NCBI GenBank assembly: GCA_011523045.1
Contig: WTHR01000046.1
Span: 13,687 to 50,578 of the forward strand
Direction of reading: 5' to 3'
Origin: Gammaproteobacteria bacterium
GTDB taxonomy: Bacteria > Pseudomonadota > Gammaproteobacteria > Arenicellales > UBA868
DNA: 36,892 nt
Positions 7,589 to 15,816 of the stretch are shown here, piece by piece. Numbering within the stretch: position 1 is the first letter of the stretch; each line of letters begins with the position of its first letter. The notes under the pieces were generated by a model that saw only the letters and a list, made by a program, of their open reading frames with translations, was not told the origin of the DNA and did no database searches. A program made the translations under genes and the position numbers.

Positions 7589-8533
7589 TCATTCTGTACT
7601 GGGGGCGCCCACCAGGGCCCGGGCAAAATCCCTTGCCTTAAAAGGCCGCAGATCGGCGATTCCCTCTCCCACCCCAACAAACGGAATCGCTACAGGAAAC
7701 TGCTTCGCCAGCGCAACCACCACTCCGCCCCGGGCTGTGCCATCAAGCTTTGTGACGCAGATGCCGGTCAGGCCGACTTCCTTCTCAAAAGCGGCCGCCT
7801 GGGAAAGCGCGTTCTGACCTGTTCCCCCGTCCACCACGAGCAGGGTTTCATGGGGTGCCGCCGCATCGGCTTTAGACAACACTCGTCGAATTTTGCCAAG
7901 CTGGGCCATCAGATCAGCATTGACATGCTGTCGTCCGGCGGAATCAATGATCAGGACATCTGTGCCCCGGCTTCTGGCAGCGCTCAAAGCATCATGCGCC
8001 ACGGCCGCAGCGTCGGACCCGTGTGACTGGGCAATAACACCGATGCCCAAACGCTCTCCCCAGGACTGGAGTTGTTCAATAGCGGCTGCCCGGAACGTAT
8101 CGCAGGCTCCAAGCAAGACCGAATGACCACTTTTCTGGAAATACGCAGCGAGCTTTGCCGTCGTGGTGGTCTTGCCCACTCCATTAACCCCCACCATCAG
8201 TATGACCAGCGGCCCATTAGCTCCGCTTTGTGCCGCCAATGGACGTTCCCCAGTTATGAGAATCGATGACAGTTCATCAATCAATGCTTCATTAAGACTT
8301 TCCGAAGAGTCAATCCGGGTTGTCCGCACCCTCTCCCGCAGCGCCGAGACGACCGCCGTGCTCGCCTCCACCCCGAGGTCTGCCATCAGCAGCTGGTCTT
8401 CGAGATCATCGTAAACGTCATCATCAAAATGCACGCGACCGCCGCCAAAGAGGCCTGACAGTCCGCCAGCGAGCGAGGCACGGGTTTTTTTCAGGCGCGC
8501 GAAAAGTCCTGAAGATTCAGTATCAGCGGTCAT
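7589..8533 (-). CDS. ftsY: Signal recognition particle receptor FtsY
   Basis: SRP receptor GTPase that docks ribosome-nascent-chain-SRP complexes to the inner membrane. From ATG 8533 it has 314 residues: a short basic N-terminus instead of the long acidic A domain of E. coli FtsY, then the NG domain. The P-loop GVNGVGKTTTT is at about 115-125, followed by DTFRAAAIEQL, the G3 motif DSAGRQ and the G4 motif TKLDGTARGG. An in-frame TTG two codons upstream (8539) is possible but no better supported. It is divergent from rsmD, the conserved rsmD/ftsY arrangement. rpoH follows it after 166 bases, without ftsE and ftsX between. Confidence 0.96.
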   Translation of the reverse strand: MTADTESSGLFARLKKTRASLAGGLSGLFGGGRVHFDDDVYDDLEDQLLMADLGVEASTAVVSALRERVRTTRIDSSESLNEALIDELSSILITGERPLAAQSGANGPLVILMVGVNGVGKTTTTAKLAAYFQKSGHSVLLGACDTFRAAAIEQLQSWGERLGIGVIAQSHGSDAAAVAHDALSAARSRGTDVLIIDSAGRQHVNADLMAQLGKIRRVLSKADAAAPHETLLVVDGGTGQNALSQAAAFEKEVGLTGICVTKLDGTARGGVVVALAKQFPVAIPFVGVGEGIADLRPFKARDFARALVGAPSTE

Positions 8534-8620
8534 GGGCAATAGGCGAGAGGGAAGCCAACTCAGCTTGGGAGTATTTTTCTTTTATAACAACTATCCTATC
8601 ATCCCTCGCCATAGAAACGT

Positions 8621-9256
8621 GTGCCGGAGTCATTACATTTGAGTTCCTCTCGTACGGTTCAGCGCGGGCGATTACGCATCATTGGAGGAGAGTGGAAAAG
8701 GCGCCAGATTCGCTTCAGCGGAGGCGCCGATCTGAGACCCACCCCCGACAGCGTGCGGGAAACCGTGTTCAACTGGCTGTCGCCTTACCTTCATCAGGCT
8801 AAGTGCCTGGATCTTTTTGCCGGGAGCGGTGCGCTGGGCCTTGAGGCAGCCTCCCGAGGAGCAGGAAATGTTGTACTGGTAGAAATGCATAAACACTGTT
8901 GTGGGCAGCTCAAAGACAACGTGGCACTTCTTGGGGCCAAGCAGGTGATGATCCATTGTGCAGACGCGCTTGACTGGATGACGTCATGCGAGGAGCAGTT
9001 CGATATTGTCTTTGTAGACCCGCCCTACGATACGGAGCTGGTTAAGCGCAGCCTCAACCGACTGATTCGTTATAGGCTTCTCAGACCCGAGGCACGGATC
9101 TACATCGAGTGCTCAGCGCAGGAAGCACCGACGATTTCAGAAGAATGGGCCGTGCTACGTCAAAAAAAGGCGGGGCAAGTCTGCTACGGCCTCTACCAGC
9201 ATTCAGCGAATGCGGTCGATAACAAACAATCCCCGACCCTTGGCGATCTGCTTTAA
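8621..9256 (+). CDS. rsmD: 16S rRNA (guanine(966)-N(2))-methyltransferase RsmD
   Basis: Methylates G966 of 16S rRNA using SAM. The conserved N-terminal block RIIGGEWKRRQIRF...RPTPDSVRETVFNWL, the SAM motif LDLFAGSGALGLEAASRG and the catalytic motif DPPYD identify it. The length from the GTG at 8621 is 211 residues. A TTG at 8639 has a better-placed GGAG (8626-8629) and would give 205 residues, closer to E. coli, so the start is uncertain. It is divergent from ftsY as in many gammaproteobacteria. Its stop codon directly abuts the stop of the convergent HD-domain gene. Confidence 0.94.
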   Translation: MPESLHLSSSRTVQRGRLRIIGGEWKRRQIRFSGGADLRPTPDSVRETVFNWLSPYLHQAKCLDLFAGSGALGLEAASRGAGNVVLVEMHKHCCGQLKDNVALLGAKQVMIHCADALDWMTSCEEQFDIVFVDPPYDTELVKRSLNRLIRYRLLRPEARIYIECSAQEAPTISEEWAVLRQKKAGQVCYGLYQHSANAVDNKQSPTLGDLL

Positions 9257-9847
9257 TCAGCCCGACGACGTTCCGTTACGAGCGACTTTTTCTTCGTCGA
9301 AGGGATTTTCCTCACTGAAGACCCGACGAACCATTGGCTCAAAAAACGACAGTGGCTCGCTTTCGTACTCCGGATCAAAACAGTTCTGATCATATTCTTC
9401 GCAGAATCGAACAGCGTCGTCGTACCACGGGTGATCAAGAAACCGATCACGCGCATTGCGGTCACCACCGACATGGTGTGCGTAGTAGTACATCTGGAAG
9501 AGACCGTGATATTTGATGATCCAGTAGGTCTTCTCTGAGACATACGGTCTCAAGATGGCTGCGGCCATCTCACTATGCGACCTTGGCGCCAGCGTGTCTC
9601 CAATATCATGCAGCAAGGCAGCAACGACCAACTCCTCCGATTCTCCTGCGCGATGGGCACGGGTAGCGGACTGCAGTGAATGCTCCAATCTGCTCACCGC
9701 GTAGCCTGAGAAGCCCTCACTCAGCGCCTTGAGCCCATCCATCAGCCTGGCGGGCAGGTCATCCATGAATAATTGTTCCTGTTCATGCAGAAACTCATAG
9801 TCCTCTTTGGTACCGTCTGCCATCCGTGTGAAACTGACCACGTCCAT
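9257..9847 (-). CDS. HD-domain protein resembling PhnZ-like diiron oxygenases
   Basis: The 196-residue protein has an HD metal-site pattern: H56 in LEHSLQ, H80-D81 in ALLHDIGD, H91, H114 in KYHGLFQ and D153 in EEYDQ. The block LEHSLQ...A(A/G)...E..V.AALLHDIG resembles PhnZ and related mixed-valence diiron oxygenases more than classic HD phosphohydrolases; H56-to-H80 spacing is 24, the value I recall for PhnZ. The C-terminal region has a distinctive HGLFQMYYYAHHVGGDRNARDRF segment. Start ATG has a strong GGAGAAAG site. No phosphonate genes lie nearby, so substrate and reaction are unknown. A phosphohydrolase role remains possible. It ends back to back with rsmD. Confidence 0.7.
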   Translation of the reverse strand: MDVVSFTRMADGTKEDYEFLHEQEQLFMDDLPARLMDGLKALSEGFSGYAVSRLEHSLQSATRAHRAGESEELVVAALLHDIGDTLAPRSHSEMAAAILRPYVSEKTYWIIKYHGLFQMYYYAHHVGGDRNARDRFLDHPWYDDAVRFCEEYDQNCFDPEYESEPLSFFEPMVRRVFSEENPFDEEKVARNGTSSG

Positions 9848-9908
9848 CGACTTTCTCCATGTTAGCTAGCAGGATCTCAGCATAAATTATGGATCACCCA
9901 CGCTGTGA

Positions 9909-10439
<531 letters not shown>

Positions 10440-10464
10440 TGCCTCGCAGATAGCTGCCCGCTAA

Positions 10465-11364
<900 letters not shown>

Positions 11365-11372
<8 letters not shown>

Positions 11373-11961
11373 CGTCTGCCCTAATGCGTCCGATCAATTT
11401 GCCGGGATCCAGCTGCCAGACTTCAATTTCATCGTTACTCTGTCGAAATGAGGCCAGACATTCTTGGCTGAAGCAATTGCTGAGCGTGGCCTTAATTGCC
11501 ATATTCACCCCCTGATGACCCACGATCAGCATGTCGCCCTCCCTATCACTCAGGTTGGCAACCAGCTCCGCTATCCGTGATGCAACGTCGTGAATCGTCT
11601 CACCTCCCGGGGCAGCCAAAAGAAAGCAGGACTCGCGCCAGGCATCATACCCGGCAGGATCCTCCGCCCGCAGTTCCGCTTCATGCCGACCTTCAAACTG
11701 ACCCAGGTCAAGCTCAATCAGAGTTGGATCAGTCTCTACGTCACAGCCCACCGCTGCACCTAAAACCTGTGCGGTCTTCTGGGCTCTTAAGAGGGGTGAT
11801 GAAATCAGGCGCTGTGGTGCGCACCCCTGCGCCTTAAGCAAAGCCGCCAGCCGAAGTGCTTGATTCTGGCCTTGTGTATTAAGCGGAATATCGCTAACAG
11901 ACTGCCAACGCTGTTTAAGATTCCAGTCAGTTTGGCCGTGTCGTGCAATGAGAAGGCTCAT
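11365..11961 (-). CDS. Histidine phosphatase family protein (phosphoglycerate mutase-like)
   Basis: Branch-1 histidine phosphatase of about 198 residues from the ATG at 11961. The catalytic motif is RHGQTDWN with the phosphohistidine at residue 8; the usual supporting residues are visible in SSPLLRAQKTAQ (Arg) and VGHQGVNMAI (second His). An in-frame TTG 5 codons upstream is less likely than this ATG, which has a purine-rich GGGGTGG just before it. Members of this group include cobalamin/alpha-ribazole phosphatases and GpmB-like enzymes; the substrate cannot be assigned. It overlaps the AlkA-like gene downstream by 8 bases. Confidence 0.88.
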
Positions 11962-12050
11962 TTCCACCCCCCCCAAAGATCAGAATTATTCACTAGCGTC
12001 GCCGGGTGCTCCAGAAATCAGCAAGAGGCACAATGAGGCAGCACTAACTA

Positions 12051-12084
12051 GCGGAATCTGGACGGTAGCGAAATCTGGACGCAG
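12051..12084 (+). repeat. Two 17-bp tandem direct repeats upstream of the candidate sRNA promoter
   Basis: GCGGAATCTGGACGGTA (12051-12067) is followed directly by GCGAAATCTGGACGCAG (12068-12084); 13 of 17 positions match, including the run AATCTGGACG. They end 3 bases before the -35 hexamer, a position suited to an activator. No regulator is identified. Confidence 0.5.
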
Positions 12085-12087
12085 GAG

Positions 12088-12116
12088 TTGACTTTGCCCG
12101 AGCCAGTCAGTATTAT
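12088..12116 (+). promoter_or_regulatory. Sigma-70 promoter for the candidate small RNA
   Basis: TTGACT (12088-12093), exactly 17 bases of spacer, then TATTAT (12111-12116): five of six matches to consensus in each hexamer. The predicted start is about A12123. It faces a terminator 50 bases further on with no ORF between, so it most likely drives a short non-coding RNA. Confidence 0.75.
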
Positions 12117-12122
12117 TCTGCC

Positions 12123-12203
12123 AGGATTTGTGCAACGCACAATTTCTATTCATATCCTCCTCCAAATATTCAGCCCGCCCATCATTTCGGCGGGCTTTTT
12201 TTT
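12123..12203 (+). ncRNA. Candidate small RNA with anti-Shine-Dalgarno motif (about 81 nt)
   Basis: Predicted transcript from the sigma-70 promoter to the T tract of a strong terminator. The first hairpin is TTGTGC (12128-12133), loop AAC, GCACAA (12137-12142). The 5' end AGGAT (12123-12127) can also pair with ATCCT (12154-12158), stacking below it. CCTCCTCC (12156-12163) is the same as the 16S rRNA anti-Shine-Dalgarno core and complementary to AGGAGG. It lies between the hairpin and the terminator, partly maskable by the 5' end. This layout fits a trans-acting RNA that blocks ribosome binding; alphaproteobacterial sRNAs with CUCCUCC loops are a known parallel. No ORF of useful size fits. Inferred from sequence only; I do not recognise a named RNA family. 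Confidence 0.6.
12172..12203 (+). terminator. Rho-independent terminator of the candidate small RNA
   Basis: AGCCCGCC (12172-12179) and GGCGGGCT (12189-12196) form a perfect 8-bp stem with a 9-base loop, followed by an unbroken run of 8 T (12196-12203). It reads on the plus strand. No protein gene on this strand lies upstream of it within 1.4 kb. Confidence 0.9.
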
Positions 12204-12536
12204 AACTCGTGATTAATCAATAGAAACAGTCTATTAAGATATAATTCAAGGTTCTTTTGCATGAGTCATACGCCCTTTTTTTGACCTTATAAGAGCCTTT
12301 TATTCCACGGTAAGTTTTTCTTGTTGCATCGCAACATTATTGGCTCAACGCCTTTCGCAACACACCTTTCTTTCTGGGCATTGTACTTGGCTCTGTCAAG
12401 CGCGATCCCCCAAAACTTCCGAGATGAATATCGAGGCAAAACGACAGCAATGATTCCGCTTCGCCGAAGCAGTGCGCGCTAAGCATTAAAATCCCGTGCA
12501 TCCAGAACCTCTTGGTAAATTTCTAACGGACCCTCC
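12204..12536. other. Gene-free stretch between the candidate sRNA and the fabD-like gene
   Basis: No ORF longer than about 10 codons with a ribosome site is evident. It contains an inverted repeat AATAGA-AACAG-TCTATT (near 12219-12235), followed by TATAAT (12240-12245), and two small stem-loops (GTTGC-ATC-GCAAC near 12325-12337; GCTTC-GCC-GAAGC 12458-12470). The TATAAT could drive the fabD-like gene with a leader of nearly 300 bases, but no good -35 is present. Confidence 0.4.
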
Positions 12537-13526
12537 ATGACTGATCCTCTTCAATCTGCTCTGCTTGTTTTCCCGGGCCAGGGATCGCAGTACCCCGGGA
12601 TGGGCAGCGATCTATTCGACTCCTTCGAAACCGTAAGACAACTCTACGAGGAGGCCAGCGATACACTTGGCTATGATCTTGCTCGTCTTTCCTTTGAAGA
12701 TCCCGATAACAAAATTCATCTGACCCGATACACGCAGCCGGCTCTGCTTACTCACGCGATTGCCTGTCTTCGCATTTTTGAGGAACAGACAGGACAGCCG
12801 GTGACGCCCAAGGCTGCTGCGGGTCATAGTCTTGGAGAGTATTCTGCCTTGGTGGCCGCCGGTGCGCTGAGCTTCACGGACGCACTGCGCCTGGTCGACG
12901 AGCGTGGGCGACTCATGGGAGAACTGGGCGAAGGTGAAATGGAAGCGCTTCCGCTTGCCTTGGAGGAAGCCAAGGCTTTAGCGGAACAGCACTACTGTGC
13001 GGTAGCGGCCTGCAATCTGCCCGATCAGACGGTCGTTGGCGGTAAAGCGACAGACCTCAATCTCCTGGTCGAGACTTTCTCCAATCAGTTCCCGGGAAAG
13101 AAATCGGCAAGGCTCAAGACCGAAGGTGCGTTTCATACCTTCTACATGATCGGCGCGGCTCTTGAATTTCGAAGCGCACTGGAAAACACGGAACTCCAGC
13201 CCCCATCTGTCTCGGTACTCTCCAACACGACCGGGCACTTTCATGATTCGAATCCTCATAGCATCCGGGCAGCACTTTTCTCACAGCTGTTTAATCCGGT
13301 CCTTTGGCATGACAATCTCAGATATGCTGCCGAGCAGGGGTGCCGGACGATGATCGAGTTCGGTGGCGGCATTGGCAAAGGAGAGACTCCTGCCGAGAAA
13401 AAACCGAACCTGGCCGGGATCGTCAAGAAAACCTTCAGGCGAGATGATAATCCGCCGGAATATATTGGCATCATCAACACCGAAACACTTGCCCAGGCCA
13501 TCACCCGACTCCAGAACGGCGCATAG
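12537..13526 (+). CDS. Stand-alone FabD-like ACP S-malonyltransferase
   Basis: Acyltransferase-fold protein of 329 residues expected to move malonyl between CoA and an acyl carrier protein. Visible motifs are GQGSQ (14-18), the nucleophile GHSLG with S98, the Arg in DERGRLM (near 123), the catalytic His in EGAFHTFYM (H200; FabD has GAFHTPLM) and the Gln block QLFNPVLW. All catalytic positions are kept, but NLPDQTVVGG replaces the usual NSPxQ segment. It is not in a fabH-fabD-fabG-acpP cluster; neighbours are an sRNA candidate and an EamA transporter. It may be the housekeeping enzyme displaced, or a paralogue serving another ACP. Weak ribosome site. Confidence 0.85.
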   Translation: MTDPLQSALLVFPGQGSQYPGMGSDLFDSFETVRQLYEEASDTLGYDLARLSFEDPDNKIHLTRYTQPALLTHAIACLRIFEEQTGQPVTPKAAAGHSLGEYSALVAAGALSFTDALRLVDERGRLMGELGEGEMEALPLALEEAKALAEQHYCAVAACNLPDQTVVGGKATDLNLLVETFSNQFPGKKSARLKTEGAFHTFYMIGAALEFRSALENTELQPPSVSVLSNTTGHFHDSNPHSIRAALFSQLFNPVLWHDNLRYAAEQGCRTMIEFGGGIGKGETPAEKKPNLAGIVKKTFRRDDNPPEYIGIINTETLAQAITRLQNGA

Positions 13527-13601
13527 TGCCCAGCCGGCTTTGCGATGAGTCGATCCGACGAATGATTCCGGGGCCTGTAGAGACCCTGTCAGGTCTGTCC
13601 C

Positions 13602-14507
13602 GTGAGCACCTCTGTACTGTATAGCCTCACCGTTCTGATCTGGGGGTCGAGCTGGCTTGCGATCCACTTTCAGATCGGTGTGGTGCCCCCGGAGATTGCC
13701 ATCGTCTACCGGTTTGTCCTGGCTTCCACTCTGCTTGTTGTCTGGTGTCTTGCGCGCGGCATATCCCTGCGCATCGCATCTCGCCACCATCCCTACCTTG
13801 CGTTGCTGGGACTCAGCCTGTTCTCACTGAACTACTTGCTTTTTTACTACGCTGCGTTTGACCTTGCTACGGGCCTATTGGCTGTCATTTTCTCGACGAT
13901 GACCGTCATGAACATTTTTAACAGCACCCTTTTTCTAAAACACAGGATTCAGAAGAAAACTATTGTGGCGGTCTTATTCGGGCTGACGGGCATGGGGCTG
14001 GTTTTTTGGCCTGAAATCGCCACATCCCGAGCCCAGGCGGCCGGGGCCATCGGCATGAGCCTCATCGCGACCTATCTTGCGTCGATCGGCAACATCGTTT
14101 CTGCCCGGAATCAAAAGCATGGCATTTCGGTTGCATCGGCCAATGCGATTGGTATGGCTTATGGCGCCCTTTTTCTTTTTGTCTTCAGTATCCTTTCCGA
14201 CACACCATTTGTGATCGATACCGACATCCGCTTTATCGGCTCGCTGCTGTTTTTGGCCTTATTTGCGTCGGCTATTGGTTTCGGCTGTTATCTGACACTC
14301 GTTGGCCGAATCGGGCCGGAGAATGCCGCTTATGCGACGGTGCTGTTCCCTATCGTAGCGCTCGCGCTATCGACCTGGTTTGAAAGCTATGTGTGGCAGG
14401 GTCGGACACTGGTGGGTGTCAGCCTGGTGCTCATAGGTAATGTCGTCGTGCTGGCTCGTCCATCCACCGTGGCGCGACTCAAGGGGCTTGTCTCGAAACA
14501 CCCCTAG
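13602..14507 (+). CDS. EamA/DMT-family transporter
   Basis: Inner-membrane drug/metabolite transporter superfamily protein of 301 residues with about ten hydrophobic segments in two EamA repeats. The first repeat opens with LTVLIWGSSWLAIHFQIGVVPPEIAIVYRF, the typical WG-x-x-W and RF signatures; the second ends near VGVSLVLIGNVVVL. The start is GTG, with an AGG upstream. Substrate is not predictable. It follows the FabD-like gene after 75 bases on the same strand and may be co-transcribed, though no functional link is evident. Confidence 0.88.
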   Translation: MSTSVLYSLTVLIWGSSWLAIHFQIGVVPPEIAIVYRFVLASTLLVVWCLARGISLRIASRHHPYLALLGLSLFSLNYLLFYYAAFDLATGLLAVIFSTMTVMNIFNSTLFLKHRIQKKTIVAVLFGLTGMGLVFWPEIATSRAQAAGAIGMSLIATYLASIGNIVSARNQKHGISVASANAIGMAYGALFLFVFSILSDTPFVIDTDIRFIGSLLFLALFASAIGFGCYLTLVGRIGPENAAYATVLFPIVALALSTWFESYVWQGRTLVGVSLVLIGNVVVLARPSTVARLKGLVSKHP

Positions 14508-14518
14508 TCAGGCCAGAT

Positions 14519-15709
14519 TCAGATGGCCCCCTCAGATTGGCGTACGCGACTGAACCAGATAATCAGCAATAACACCAGCGCCAAAAACGGCAACACCGCC
14601 AGGTTAAGCATTTTCCAACCCGCAATCTCGTGCACCACTCCAGAGATTCCGGCTGTCAGGGCGACCGTCCCGAAAATCATAAGATCGTTCAATCCCTGGG
14701 TCTTGGCCTTTTCTGAGGACGTGTAACTCTCGGTCACCAGTGTCGTGCCGCCAATAAATAGAAAATTCCATCCCAGCCCCAACAGCGCCAGCGCCGCAAC
14801 GAAGTGCGCTACGGTGTCGCCATTCAGGCTCGCGGCCACACTGGCGAAGAGCATCAGGACACCGATGCCCATGATTCTCAACACACCAAAACGCGTTATC
14901 AGGTTCCCGGTAAAAAATGAAGGCAAGAACATGGCGAGCACATGCCACTCGATCACAAAAGCGGTGTCCGAAAATGAGTGACCGCAACCCGCCATGGCCA
15001 GCGGCGTGGACGTCATCACAAGATTCATGACGCCGTACGCAATCAATGCTCCCGCAACAGGCACAAAGAACACCGGCTGACAGATGATCTGCTTAAGGGG
15101 TCGCTGACTGCCGTGGCGCTCGACTTCTGTGGGCGGTGATATCCGCAGAAATGACGCCAACAGTATGGATAATGAATATACGATCAGCAGACTGGCGTAA
15201 CTGCCTGCAAAGGGAAACCCAGCGATCAGGTCACGATTGAACGCGGCCAGATTCGGGCCCACAAAAGCCGCCGCGACGCCTCCAGCGAGCACCCATGAGA
15301 TGGCCCGGCTACGATATGCGCTGCCGCTAACATCAGCGGCGGCAAAGCGGTAGTAATGACCGACACCATTCAGCACGCCGATCAGAAACGAACCTGCGCA
15401 AAAGAGCCAGAAGTCCCGTTCTGTGATCGCGTGAATCGCGACAGCGGCACCGACCAAGCCGGCGAGGGGACCGATCATAAATCCCGCTCGGCGACCGATC
15501 CGCTTCATCATGAGGGACGCGGGAAAAGTCGTCAGCAATGTTCCGACATACATGCAGGACAGCGGGACAGTTGCCCAGAGACTGTTGCTCGCCAAAGACA
15601 AGCCGGTCAATGCCGAGGTCGCAACGATAAGGGAACTGCCGGACAGCATCAGCGCCTGACAGACGGAAAGAAGCAAGACGTTGCGACGCAGCGCACCCGA
15701 AAACGACAC
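14519..15709 (-). CDS. MFS transporter
   Basis: Major facilitator superfamily membrane protein, 396 residues, about twelve hydrophobic segments. The loop 2-3 signature is present as MKRIGRRAGFMIGPL, and the equivalent in the second half is NLITRFGVLRIMGIG. The start is GTG with an AGGAG ribosome site 10 bases upstream. It ends convergent with the EamA gene 11 bases away. It lies downstream of icmF on the same strand, separated by 107 bases. Substrate unknown; the general pattern fits an efflux-type permease. Confidence 0.88.
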   Translation of the reverse strand: MSFSGALRRNVLLLSVCQALMLSGSSLIVATSALTGLSLASNSLWATVPLSCMYVGTLLTTFPASLMMKRIGRRAGFMIGPLAGLVGAAVAIHAITERDFWLFCAGSFLIGVLNGVGHYYRFAAADVSGSAYRSRAISWVLAGGVAAAFVGPNLAAFNRDLIAGFPFAGSYASLLIVYSLSILLASFLRISPPTEVERHGSQRPLKQIICQPVFFVPVAGALIAYGVMNLVMTSTPLAMAGCGHSFSDTAFVIEWHVLAMFLPSFFTGNLITRFGVLRIMGIGVLMLFASVAASLNGDTVAHFVAALALLGLGWNFLFIGGTTLVTESYTSSEKAKTQGLNDLMIFGTVALTAGISGVVHEIAGWKMLNLAVLPFLALVLLLIIWFSRVRQSEGAI

Positions 15710-15816
15710 GACAATACTCTCCTGGAAGCTGCGGTGAATGCGGAAACGCTAAGGTGTCTGCAACGGGTCGCTACGGCGTTGTCAGCCGAGTGCCCGCCCA
15801 AAGTACGCCGATGGTA

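Noticed and set aside
11977-12087. Possible tRNA or short gene before the sRNA promoter
   Set aside because: No cloverleaf, CCA end or convincing ORF; only the direct repeats stand out.
12450-12482. 10-codon ORF with two adjacent Arg codons before the fabD-like gene
   Set aside because: Its GAGG is too far upstream (about 13 bases), no terminator or alternative fold follows it, and the stem-loop it contains is short. I see no leader-peptide logic.
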